Both the position numbers and the translations under genes were made by a program. The notes beneath the pieces are model-generated. The model did no database searches. It was not told the origin of the DNA and worked only from the letters and a program-made list of their open reading frames with translations. 14,651 bases of DNA from CAZGMC01 sp964526565 (GTDB taxonomy: Bacteria > Pseudomonadota > Alphaproteobacteria > DSM-16000 > Inquilinaceae), in the NCBI GenBank assembly GCA_964526565.1, contig CAZGMC010000104.1:1-14651 (forward strand). Direction: 5' to 3'. Shown piece after piece: positions 1-6,511 of this stretch; within the stretch, counting starts at the first letter, position 1, and every line of letters starts with the position of its first letter.

Positions 1-75
1 CCGGGCAAGCGGTTGCCTGCAGCGGCGGGCGCCATGCCCGATCGCAAGGGACAGTAGGAGACAGGTCAACCGTTT

Positions 76-96
76 GGCCATATATGGCCATATAAT
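76..96. promoter_or_regulatory. AT-rich palindrome with an embedded TATAAT
   Basis: Bases 76-89 form a perfect 14-base palindrome, GGCCATATATGGCC. The half-site GGCCATAT recurs at 86-93, which makes a direct repeat with 10-base (one helical turn) spacing. A perfect TATAAT (91-96, + strand) follows at once. The block stands out in very GC-rich DNA and lies beyond the 3' end of the ketosynthase gene. It may be an operator for a leftward gene beyond the window edge, but no gene start near it is convincing. A site for an unknown dimeric regulator is an inference. Confidence 0.35.
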
Positions 97-144
97 GCAT
101 CAGCCGCAGTCTGCGCGGCGGAGCAGCGTGGCTTGCGGACGCTC

Positions 145-1356
145 TCACCCCGCCCGCCGCACCGCCAGCACCGCGTTCAGGCCGCCGAAGGCGAACGAGT
201 TGGACAGGGCCGCGCGGACCGGCATCTGGCGGGCCTCGTTGGGCACGTAGTCCAGGTCGCACTCGGGGTCGCGGTCGACGTAGTTGGCGGTGGGCGGGAC
301 CACGCCGTCGCGCACCGCCATGATCGCGGCGACCAGCTCAAGCGCGCCGGCACCGCCCAAAGCGTGGCCGTGCATCGACTTGGTCGACGACACTGCCAGG
401 CGGTCGGCATGGGTGCCGAACACGCGGCGCAGGGCGCGCGTCTCGGTCACGTCATTGGCGGCGGTCCCGGTGCCGTGGGCGTTGACGTAGTCCACCTCGT
501 CGGTGTTCAGACCGGCATCGGCCAGGGCGCCGGCGACGGCGGCGGCGGCCCCGTCCTCCGACGGGAAGACGATGTCGCCGGCGTCGGCGCTCATGCCGAA
601 GCCGGCCAGCTCGGCATGGATCGGGGCGCCGCGGGCGCGCGCGGCGTCCATTGATTCGAGCACGAACACCCCGGCGCCCTCGCCCAGCACCATGCCCTTG
701 CGGCCGCGGCTGAACGGGCGGCAGGTGTCGGTCGCCATCACCCGCAGCGCCTCCCAGGCCTTCAGGGCGCCCACCGTGATGCACGCCTCGCTGCCGCCGG
801 CCACCGCCGCCTTGACAAGGCCGTGGCGGACCATGCGGAACGCCTCGCCGATGGCATGGTTGGCCGAGGAACAGGCGCTGGATACCGCGAATGCCGGCCC
901 GGTGATGCCGTGCGCCATGGTCACGTGGCTGGTCGCCGCGCTCATCATCAGGCGCGGCACGGTCAGCGGGTGGGTGCGCGGGATGCCCTGGCCGTAAAGC
1001 CGCTCGAACGCCGCGTCGAGCGTGGAGATGCCGCCGATGCCCGAGCCGATGATGACCGCCGTCTCGCGACCCAGCCCATCGGCAAAGTCCAGGCCGGCAT
1101 CGGCGACGGCCTCGCCCGCGGCGACCAGGGTGAACTGGGTGAAGCGGTCGAGTAGCGGCAGCTTGCGCTCGTCGAAGTGCCGCGCGGGGTCAAAGCCCTT
1201 GACCTCGGCGGCGATGCGGATGTGCAGCTTGTCCGGCGGGATCAGCGTGGTCGGCGCGATGCCGCCGGCGCCGTTGCACAGAGCCTGCCAGGTGGCGGGC
1301 GCGGTCAATCCGACGGGCGAGATGCAGCCCACCCCGGTGATGGCGACTTTTTGCAT
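145..1356 (-). CDS. fabF: FabF-type beta-ketoacyl-ACP synthase
   Basis: This is a condensing enzyme (KAS II family) that extends an acyl chain by two carbons using malonyl-ACP. From the chosen start the protein has 403 residues, close to the family norm of about 410. The Cys-His-His triad is visible: Cys162 in SSACSSANHA, His294 in NAHGTGTAAND and His331 in STKSMHGHALGGAG with Lys326, and the C-terminal SNSFAFGGLNAVL loop is intact. An in-frame TTG at 1365 would add three residues. I prefer the ATG at 1356 because MQKVAITG is the usual N-terminus, although GGAAG sits only two bases upstream of it. The gene starts 13 bases after the acyl carrier protein stop and is the third gene of a leftward operon with lpxD. 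It probably elongates a special acyl chain on the neighbouring ACP rather than serving bulk fatty acid synthesis; that role is inferred from context. Confidence 0.93.
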   Translation of the reverse strand: MQKVAITGVGCISPVGLTAPATWQALCNGAGGIAPTTLIPPDKLHIRIAAEVKGFDPARHFDERKLPLLDRFTQFTLVAAGEAVADAGLDFADGLGRETAVIIGSGIGGISTLDAAFERLYGQGIPRTHPLTVPRLMMSAATSHVTMAHGITGPAFAVSSACSSANHAIGEAFRMVRHGLVKAAVAGGSEACITVGALKAWEALRVMATDTCRPFSRGRKGMVLGEGAGVFVLESMDAARARGAPIHAELAGFGMSADAGDIVFPSEDGAAAAVAGALADAGLNTDEVDYVNAHGTGTAANDVTETRALRRVFGTHADRLAVSSTKSMHGHALGGAGALELVAAIMAVRDGVVPPTANYVDRDPECDLDYVPNEARQMPVRAALSNSFAFGGLNAVLAVRRAG

Positions 1357-1369
1357 GGCTTCCAAATGC

Positions 1370-1621
1370 TCAGGCGGCGCCGCTCTGCTTCTCGGCGATC
1401 AGGCGCTTCACGCCCTCGACGACGTCGTGCAAGGTCTCCAGCTTGAAGTTGTCGTCGTCCTGCGGCACGTAGATCTGGTACCTGTCCTCGATGGCGAAAA
1501 TGATCTGCACGAGATCCAGCGACTCGACGTCAGAGACCTTCGTGTCGAGGCTGAGGGTTGCGCGGTCGCGTCGCGTCTCCCTGGCGACGATGTCGAGGAT
1601 GTCGTCCGCGATGTCGGTCAT
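1370..1621 (-). CDS. acyl carrier protein
   Basis: A small acidic acyl carrier protein of 83 residues that carries growing acyl chains on a phosphopantetheine arm. The attachment serine is Ser34 in DVESLDLVQ, so the usual DSL motif reads ESL here. Helix II continues as IIFAIEDRYQIYVPQDD, as in standard and AcpXL-like carriers. The start is set by ATG 1621 with GGAG eight bases upstream; a longer in-frame reading to 1672 adds an arginine-rich tail and overlaps lpxD, so I reject it. The gene lies 47 bases after lpxD and 13 bases before the ketosynthase, so the three are probably co-transcribed. I infer a dedicated carrier feeding LpxD, comparable in concept to AcpXL of rhizobia, not the housekeeping AcpP (no fabG or fabD alongside). 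Confidence 0.9.
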   Translation of the reverse strand: MTDIADDILDIVARETRRDRATLSLDTKVSDVESLDLVQIIFAIEDRYQIYVPQDDDNFKLETLHDVVEGVKRLIAEKQSGAA

Positions 1622-1668
1622 GCCTGTCTCCGTCTCCGCCGCGCCCGAGGGCCCGGCCCGTCGCGGCC

Positions 1669-2805
1669 TCACGGCGGCGGTTCGACCTCATGTCCGCGCT
1701 GCTCCAGGGCTTGGATGCGCTTCCTGACGTCCATGAGATCCCTGAACATTCTCTTCAGCCGGCCGAGGTAAAGCAATTCCTCGATCTTCTGCTGCTTCGG
1801 CATGGCCGGATAGCCGCCGAAGACAGTGCCTGGCGGCATGTCTCGCGCCAGTCCGGAGCCGGCCATGATCACGGCATCGTCACCAACGGTGACGTGATCG
1901 GCGATGCTGACGCGGCCGGCCAGCACGGCCCGGTTGCCGAGAGTGACGCTGCCGGACAGGGCGCAGCAGCCGGCGATCAGGCAGTTCTCGCCGATCCGGC
2001 AGTTGTGGGCGACCTGCACCTGGTTGTCGATCTTGGTGCCGCTGCCGATGGTGGTGGCGCCCAGCGTGCCGCGATCGACCGTGGTGCAGGCGCCGATCTC
2101 CACGTCGTCGCCCAGCACCACGGTGCCCAGCGAGTTGATCCGCACGATCTCGATCCCGGCCCCGCTGATCGCCCCGCCGCTGCGGGCGGCCTCGATGTTG
2201 CCCTGCTCCGGTGTGGCGAAGCCGAACCCGTCGGCGCCGAGCACAGCGTTGGCCTGGATGATGGCGCGGTGGCCGACCACCACGCGCTCGCCGAGTCGCA
2301 CGCCGGCATGCAGCAGACAATGGTCGCCCAGCCGCGCCTCGGCGCCGACGGTGACGTGGGCCATCAGCACGGTGCCGGCACCGATCACCGCGCCCGCACC
2401 GACATGGCAGAACGGGCCGATCGAGACGCCGTCGCCGACCGAGGCGGTGTGGTCCACCACGGCGGTCGGATGGATGCCGGGTTGGATGCGCGGCGGCGGT
2501 GTGAACAGGGCGAGCAGGCGGGCCAGGGCATGGCGCGGCCGGCGCACGACCAGGGCGCCCGCCACGCTCTCGCCCAGGGCATCCCGTTTGTCCTCGGTCA
2601 CCACGGCGGCCCGTGCCCTGGTGCCGGCCAGGGCGGCGAAGGCGCCGGGCTCCATGGCCAGGGCCAGGTCGTCCGCGCCGGCCTGGGCCGGATGAGCAAT
2701 GCCGCGTACGACGATGTCGCCGTCGCCGACAAGGGGCGCGCCGATCGCCTCGGCCAGGTCGGCGAGCCGGCGCGGCGCAACGGAAGGGGGCGAAGTCACG
2801 GGCAA
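1669..2805 (-). CDS. lpxD: UDP-3-O-acylglucosamine N-acyltransferase LpxD
   Basis: LpxD transfers a 3-hydroxyacyl group from ACP to the 2-amino group of UDP-3-O-acylglucosamine, the third step of lipid A synthesis, in the cytoplasm. The 378-residue protein shows the N-terminal uridine-binding domain (RRLADLAEAIGA, DGDIVVRGIA), a left-handed beta helix of hexapeptide repeats from about residue 108 to 335, the ADGFGFA segment at 191-197, and the catalytic His267 in NQVQVAHN (equivalent to His239 of E. coli). A C-terminal helical extension follows (EELLYLGRLKRMFRDLMDVRKR). No ATG is in place: TTG at 2805 and GTG at 2799 are the options, both without a clear Shine-Dalgarno, so the start is uncertain by a few residues. 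It is the first gene of the operon with the ACP and ketosynthase and diverges from lptF. Without bamA, fabZ or lpxA neighbours it may be a second lpxD copy. Confidence 0.93.
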   Translation of the reverse strand: MPVTSPPSVAPRRLADLAEAIGAPLVGDGDIVVRGIAHPAQAGADDLALAMEPGAFAALAGTRARAAVVTEDKRDALGESVAGALVVRRPRHALARLLALFTPPPRIQPGIHPTAVVDHTASVGDGVSIGPFCHVGAGAVIGAGTVLMAHVTVGAEARLGDHCLLHAGVRLGERVVVGHRAIIQANAVLGADGFGFATPEQGNIEAARSGGAISGAGIEIVRINSLGTVVLGDDVEIGACTTVDRGTLGATTIGSGTKIDNQVQVAHNCRIGENCLIAGCCALSGSVTLGNRAVLAGRVSIADHVTVGDDAVIMAGSGLARDMPPGTVFGGYPAMPKQQKIEELLYLGRLKRMFRDLMDVRKRIQALEQRGHEVEPPP

Positions 2806-2865
2806 ATCGGAGGCAAAGGAAGCGGAGCGGGCGGCTCGCGGCGGCAGGCGCCGCGCGTGACGGAG

Positions 2866-2893
2866 ACGTTAGCACAGGCCGCCGCGAAACCAA
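2866..2893 (-). promoter_or_regulatory. candidate promoter of the lpxD-ACP-ketosynthase operon
   Basis: Reading leftward, TTGGTT (2893-2888), a 16-base spacer and TAACGT (2871-2866) form a plausible housekeeping promoter. It would start transcription about 50 bases upstream of the lpxD start. The match is moderate and was judged by eye. Confidence 0.33.
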
Positions 2894-2913
2894 ATCGCCG
2901 CGTCCGGCCGCCG

Positions 2914-2919
2914 TTGACA
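2914..2919 (+). promoter_or_regulatory. -35-like TTGACA upstream of lptF
   Basis: A consensus TTGACA lies 68 bases upstream of the lptF start codon, on the lptF strand. No good -10 follows at 16-18 bases; the nearest weak candidate is TGTACG at 2941. It could be a regulated promoter or chance. Confidence 0.28.
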
Positions 2920-2987
2920 CCAGCCGGCCCGGCGCGCAGGTGTACGCCCGGTCCGTCCATTGCCATACCGCTGCGCGAGGCGCCGGC

Positions 2988-4133
2988 ATGCACCTGCAGC
3001 TCTACATCATGGGCCAGCTCGGCCGCGCCGTGGTGTTCACCACGGCGGTGATCGTGCTGGTCGGCTGCTCGCTCTATTCCCAGCGGTACCTGGGCGACCT
3101 GATCGAGCACGGCCTGTCGCTGGCGGTGTTCGGCGAGCTGATCATCTTCATGATGCCGACACTGATGGTGCTGATCCTGCCCATCACCCTGTGCGGCAGT
3201 ATCATCTTCATCTACGGCAAAATGATCGGCGACAACGAGATCACCGTGGCGCGCGCCTGCGGCGTCAGCCAGTCCCGCCTGCTGCAGCCGGCGCTGGTCA
3301 TCGCGCTGGCGGCGATGGCCGTCAGCTATGCCATGTCGCTCTATTTCATCCCGTACTCGTTCAGCCGGTTCAAGGACATCCAGGCGCTGGTCCAGGATGC
3401 GCAGCTGGAGCTGCTGCTGCGCGAGCAGACCTTCAACTCATTCGGCGCCGACCTGACCATCTATTTCCGTGACCGGGCCGATGACGGCACGCTGCAGAAC
3501 GTGCTGATCTACGACAACCGGAGCGCCACCCAGGCGACCACGGTCATCGCCGAGCAGGCCGTCATGCACCAGGAGGGCGACCTGCTGACGGTGACGTTCA
3601 TCGACGGGAACCTGCAGCGGCGCATGCGCGATGACGGTGAGCTGTCGATCGTCTATTTCGATGCATACAACTTCGAGTTCGACACTTCGGGCCTGTTCGG
3701 CGGCCCCAACGACCGCGAACGGAGCCTGTCCGAACGCCACATCCACGAGCTGCTGGACCCGCCCATGGCGACCGAGGAGCAGCGGGCCCTGGCGCCGCGC
3801 ATGCGCGCCGAAGGACACCAGCGGCTGACCAGTCCGCTGCTGTGCGTGACCGTGACGCTGATGGCCGGCTGCGCCATGTTCACCGGCCAGCACCGCCGCG
3901 GCGGGCACAAGCTGCGCCTGGCGGTGGTCGGGCTGGTCATTGCCGGGCTGTTGATTGCCTATCAGGTGATCGTCCTGGGGTCGTCGACCGAGCCGCGCCT
4001 GTTGCCGCTGATCTATGTGGCGGTGACAATCCCGGCACTGGTCAGCATCGTCATCCTGTACATCGGCGACCGTGTTGCGCCGGGTCGCCGCATCCGGTTC
4101 ATGCATCGGCAGGCGGTCGCTGCGGCGTCATAG
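2988..4133 (+). CDS. lptF: LptF-like lipopolysaccharide export permease
   Basis: An inner-membrane permease of the LptF/LptG family; with LptB2 these extract lipopolysaccharide from the inner membrane and feed the periplasmic Lpt bridge. The 381-residue protein has the family layout: three membrane segments (about 13-31, 49-75, 100-122), a periplasmic beta-jellyroll region (about 125-275, with FGADLTIYFRD and LIYDNRS typical of LptF), then three more segments (281-299, 308-330, 338-360). The coupling-helix motif reads EITVARACGVSQSRLLQP at 84-101. The start at 2988 is supported by GAGG seven bases upstream and places the first membrane helix correctly; in-frame codons further upstream overlap lpxD. 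LptF and LptG are normally adjacent, yet no lptG follows. This may be an extra LptF diverging from the lpxD module. Specialised export is an inference. Confidence 0.88.
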   Translation: MHLQLYIMGQLGRAVVFTTAVIVLVGCSLYSQRYLGDLIEHGLSLAVFGELIIFMMPTLMVLILPITLCGSIIFIYGKMIGDNEITVARACGVSQSRLLQPALVIALAAMAVSYAMSLYFIPYSFSRFKDIQALVQDAQLELLLREQTFNSFGADLTIYFRDRADDGTLQNVLIYDNRSATQATTVIAEQAVMHQEGDLLTVTFIDGNLQRRMRDDGELSIVYFDAYNFEFDTSGLFGGPNDRERSLSERHIHELLDPPMATEEQRALAPRMRAEGHQRLTSPLLCVTVTLMAGCAMFTGQHRRGGHKLRLAVVGLVIAGLLIAYQVIVLGSSTEPRLLPLIYVAVTIPALVSIVILYIGDRVAPGRRIRFMHRQAVAAAS

Positions 4134-4216
4134 CCGGCGACGCGCAGCCAGCGCGCGAGACGCTGAACCATTTCGTCGCGCAAGACCTTCGGCGAATCGG
4201 CGGCCGGCGGTATCAT
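4128..4216 (-). pseudogene. remnant of a Mut7-C RNase domain gene (N-terminal fragment)
   Basis: Read leftward from ATG 4216, about 30 codons give a peptide containing PKVLRDEMVQRLARWLRVAGYD, with its last recognisable residues directly beside the lptF stop. This closely resembles the N-terminus of Mut7-C (PIN-fold RNase) proteins, which typically begin with a FL-DEML-RLARWLR-GYD pattern. After GYD the frame runs on antisense into lptF and matches nothing. The rest of the domain, including the later acidic residues, is missing, and no Shine-Dalgarno precedes the ATG. I read it as the 5' relic of a lost gene left between lptF and the hydrolase. A short expressed protein is possible but less likely. 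Confidence 0.55.
4188..4216 (+). promoter_or_regulatory. candidate promoter of the alpha/beta hydrolase gene
   Basis: TATCAT at 4211-4216 is a good -10 and is preceded at 17 bases by a poor -35, TTCGGC (4188-4193). It lies about 20 bases upstream of the strong Shine-Dalgarno of the hydrolase gene and overlaps the Mut7-C relic on the other strand. Confidence 0.33.
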
Positions 4217-4248
4217 GGCGGCGTACAAAGCAGCGGGAGGGACGATGC

Positions 4249-5058
4249 ATGGGAGCATGGCTGATGGCCGGCGTGGCGGCGTACGGTGCCATGCTCGGCG
4301 GGCTGTTCGTCTTTCAGCGCAACCTGCTGTATTTCCCGGCCGGTCAGGTCGGCGCGCCGGCCGACCACGACGTGCCCGAGATGGCGGTGGTGCGCTGTGT
4401 CACGGCCGACGGGCTGACCCTGACGGGCTGGTACCGGCCGGCGGCGGACGAACGCCCGACGCTGGTCTACTTCCACGGCAATGGCGGCCATTTCGGCGAG
4501 CGGGCGTTCAAGGTGCGCCGCTATCTGGACGCGGGCTGCGGGGTGCTGCTGGCCGAGTACCGCGGCTATGGCGGCAATCCCGGCCGGCCCAGCGAGCAGG
4601 GGCTGTACGCCGACGCCCGCGCGGCGCTGGCCTGGCTGGCCGGGCAGGGGGTGCCGGCCGGGCGCGTCGTGCTCTATGGCGAGTCGCTGGGCAGCGGCGT
4701 CGCCATCCAGATGGCCACCGAGCAGCCGGTGGCGGGCCTGGTGCTGGAGGCGGCGTTCACCTCGATCACGGCCATTGGCGCGCGGCGCTATCCGTTCGTG
4801 CCGGTCCATCTGCTGCTGCGCGACCGCTACGACAACCTGGCCAAGATCGGCCGCATCACGGCGCCGGTCCTGGTCGTCCACGGCGACCGCGACGAGACGG
4901 TGCCGGTCAGCCATGGCCGGCGCCTGTTCGAGTCGGCCCCGAACCGCCGCGAGGCGCATTTCGTGACCGGCGGCGGCCACGCCGACCTGGCCGACTTCGG
5001 CATCGCCGACCGGGTGCTGGCCTTCCTCGAGTCGGTGAGTCCGCGGCACGACGGTTAG
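4249..5058 (+). CDS. membrane-anchored alpha/beta hydrolase, Bem46/YfhR type
   Basis: A serine hydrolase of the alpha/beta fold, closest in pattern to the Bem46/ABHD13/YfhR group (S33-like); the substrate is unknown. The 269-residue protein starts with one hydrophobic helix (about residues 3-22) followed by FQRNLLYFP, a group hallmark, so the catalytic domain is probably tethered to the inner membrane. Visible elements are the oxyanion motif HGNGG (76-80), the nucleophile elbow GESLGSG with Ser146, Asp215 in HGDRDETVP and His244 in GGGHADL, a complete triad. The start at 4249 is fixed by GGGAGG eight bases upstream; the same frame reads further upstream into lptF but without initiation signals. 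It lies 115 bases after lptF on the same strand with its own likely promoter. A link to lipid turnover is possible from context only. Confidence 0.88.
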   Translation: MGAWLMAGVAAYGAMLGGLFVFQRNLLYFPAGQVGAPADHDVPEMAVVRCVTADGLTLTGWYRPAADERPTLVYFHGNGGHFGERAFKVRRYLDAGCGVLLAEYRGYGGNPGRPSEQGLYADARAALAWLAGQGVPAGRVVLYGESLGSGVAIQMATEQPVAGLVLEAAFTSITAIGARRYPFVPVHLLLRDRYDNLAKIGRITAPVLVVHGDRDETVPVSHGRRLFESAPNRREAHFVTGGGHADLADFGIADRVLAFLESVSPRHDG

Positions 5059-5090
5059 GCGCCTGGCGCAGTGCCCCGGCATGATCGGCC

Positions 5091-6050
5091 TCAGGACGAG
5101 CCGGCAGCCGCCGTGGCGGCCGCTGGCATGGATCGCGGTGCCTGGTGCCCGGCCTCGGCCAGGATCCAGTCGCGGAAGGCGATGACGGTGCGGCGGCGCA
5201 GCATCGGCCGGGGCGTGACCGCGTAGTATGCGAAGTCCAGCGCCATGATCATGTCGAACGGCTGGACCAGCCGGCCGGCGGCCAGGTCGTCGCCGCACAG
5301 GGCATGGCTGCCCAGTGCCACCCCCTGGCCGCGCAGGGCCGCATCCAGCGCCATGCCCTGATGGCTGAACCGCGGTCCGCGGCTGGCGTCGACGTCGGCG
5401 CCGGCGGCGACCAGCCACATCTTCCAGTCCGGCCGGACGCCGGCATGCGCCGTCCAGTCGTAGTGCAGCAGGGTGTGGCGGGCGAGGTCGGCGGGGCTGC
5501 GCAGCGGCCGCCGGTCCGACAGCAGCCGCGGGCTGCACACCGGGAACATGTCGTCGTCGAACAGCTTGACCGTGTCCAGATCGCCGTGGTCGCCGGCGCC
5601 GTAGCGGACGGCGATATCGACGGCGTTGCGGGCGAAGTCGACCAGATCGGCCGAGGCGTCCAGCCGCACGTCGATGTCCGGATGGCAATCCTTGAAGCGG
5701 TCGAGTCGCGGCACCAGCCAGGCCGAGGCGAACGTCGGCGGTGCGTTGACGGTGACGACGCGATCGCCGTCACCGGCGCGCAGCCGGCGGGTGGCCTCGG
5801 CCAGCCGGTCGAACGCCTCGCGCAGCGCCGGCACGGCGGCCTGGGCGGCGTCGGTCAGGCGCAGCTCCCTGCCGACACGGCGGAACAGGACGACACCCAG
5901 ATCCTCTTCAAGCCCCTTGATCTGGTGGCTGATCGCGGCCGGGGTGACGTGCAGCTCGGCCGCCGCCCGGGTCAGGCTCAGGTGGCGGGCGGCGGCGTCG
6001 AAGGCGCGCAGGGCGTTGAGCGAGGGCAGGCGGTCGGCCATGGCATCCAT
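5091..6050 (-). CDS. LysR-family transcriptional regulator, GcvA-like
   Basis: A DNA-binding regulator of 319 residues with an N-terminal winged helix-turn-helix (about 8-66: LNALRAFDAAARHLSLTRAA, then HVTPAAISHQIKGLEEDLG) and a periplasmic-binding-like effector domain (about 95-300). The pattern LPSLNALRAFDAAARH and the DGDRVVTVNAPPTFASAWLVPRL linker are typical of the GcvA/TrpI/AmpR subgroup. The C-terminal 20 residues are a low-complexity Ala-rich tail. The ATG at 6050 directly abuts a perfect dyad, so it has almost no Shine-Dalgarno (only AAAAG); the ATG at 6041 is an alternative. The divergent neighbour is the DUF1127 gene rather than an enzyme, so the target and effector cannot be read from context. 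The gene converges with the hydrolase gene across a 32-base gap that holds no evident terminator. Confidence 0.9.
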   Translation of the reverse strand: MDAMADRLPSLNALRAFDAAARHLSLTRAAAELHVTPAAISHQIKGLEEDLGVVLFRRVGRELRLTDAAQAAVPALREAFDRLAEATRRLRAGDGDRVVTVNAPPTFASAWLVPRLDRFKDCHPDIDVRLDASADLVDFARNAVDIAVRYGAGDHGDLDTVKLFDDDMFPVCSPRLLSDRRPLRSPADLARHTLLHYDWTAHAGVRPDWKMWLVAAGADVDASRGPRFSHQGMALDAALRGQGVALGSHALCGDDLAAGRLVQPFDMIMALDFAYYAVTPRPMLRRRTVIAFRDWILAEAGHQAPRSMPAAATAAAGSS

Positions 6051-6069
6051 CTTTTAGATTTTCTAAAAG
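6051..6069. promoter_or_regulatory. perfect 19-base dyad at the LysR gene start (putative operator)
   Basis: The site CTTTTAGATTTTCTAAAAG has two perfect 8-base arms around a 3-base centre. It contains the symmetric T-N11-A (6054/6066) expected of LysR sites. It touches the start codon at 6050 and covers the predicted transcription start, so binding would block the regulator's own expression. Autorepression is an inference. Confidence 0.6.
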
Positions 6070-6095
6070 TATACGCAGGATATCTCGTTTGTCGA
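6068..6095 (-). promoter_or_regulatory. candidate promoter of the LysR regulator gene
   Basis: Reading leftward, TCGACA (6095-6090), a 16-base spacer and TATACT (6073-6068) each match the consensus at five of six positions. The start of transcription would fall near 6061, leaving a leader of only about 10 bases. That agrees with the missing Shine-Dalgarno and suggests near-leaderless translation. Confidence 0.45.
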
Positions 6096-6144
6096 GGGCC
6101 TGGGATCAATCATATGCACGACATGGCGCCGTGGCCCTGCCGGA

Positions 6145-6172
6145 TTGCGGCGCAAACCAGTTGAGGAATACT
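6145..6172 (+). promoter_or_regulatory. weak candidate promoter of the DUF1127 gene
   Basis: TTGCGG (6145-6150), 16 bases, then AATACT (6167-6172) is the best pair upstream of the DUF1127 gene. It would put transcription start just before the AGGAGG at 6183. The match is modest, and an alternative sigma factor could be used instead. Confidence 0.27.
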
Positions 6173-6193
6173 TAAGATCAAGAGGAGGATGCC

Positions 6194-6409
6194 ATGACCG
6201 ACCAGACGCTCGCGCGGGGTCCCTATCCGCCGGCTGCGTTCAACCCTTCGTCGCTCGCGTTCGTCGCCCGGCTCGCCCGGCGCCTGCTCCGCCGCGACGC
6301 CGGCGGGCGCGAGCTGCGCCGCCTCAATGACCGCATGCTCGCCGACGTGGGCCTGACCCGCGGTCGCCTGCGCGGCATCGTCGGTGGCCTGCCGGGATGG
6401 CGGGTATGA
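6194..6409 (+). CDS. DUF1127 family small protein
   Basis: A basic protein of 71 residues with the DUF1127 signature in its second half (about 38-60: GRELRRLNDRMLADVGLTRG). The first 37 residues are a variable arm rich in Pro, Ala and Arg, with an arginine cluster RLARRLLRR at 27-34. DUF1127 proteins are common in alphaproteobacteria; some members have been linked to RNA binding and turnover or to stress and phosphate responses, but a specific role cannot be assigned here. The start is secure: AGGAGG lies five bases before the ATG. It is divergent from the LysR regulator across 143 bases and may be one of its targets, although the LysR-like dyad is close to the regulator's own end of the gap. 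Confidence 0.85.
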   Translation: MTDQTLARGPYPPAAFNPSSLAFVARLARRLLRRDAGGRELRRLNDRMLADVGLTRGRLRGIVGGLPGWRV

Positions 6410-6511
6410 GCGGATCAGCGGTCGGGGGACGACGGTAAGGGCCTTTTAGGGAGTCGGCCGGTAGGATCGATAGCAGAGTTATCCAGAAATGCGATCGTAT
6501 TGCGGCAGGCC

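Noticed and set aside
1..35. Possible leftward CDS starting at ATG 35
   Set aside because: Only 11 codons are visible (beginning MAPAAAGNRL) with no Shine-Dalgarno; not enough to support a gene.
2613..2987. N-terminal extension of lptF by 125 codons
   Set aside because: The extension overlaps lpxD, is Arg/Pro-rich, and lacks initiation signals; the ATG at 2988 has GAGG and fits the family N-terminus.
1558..3051. 497-codon rightward ORF antisense to lpxD
   Set aside because: It covers lpxD in another frame, is rich in Gly/His/Asp from GC-biased codon shadowing, and matches no family pattern.
5059..5090. Bidirectional terminator between the hydrolase and LysR genes
   Set aside because: The 32-base gap has no stem followed by a T-run on either strand.
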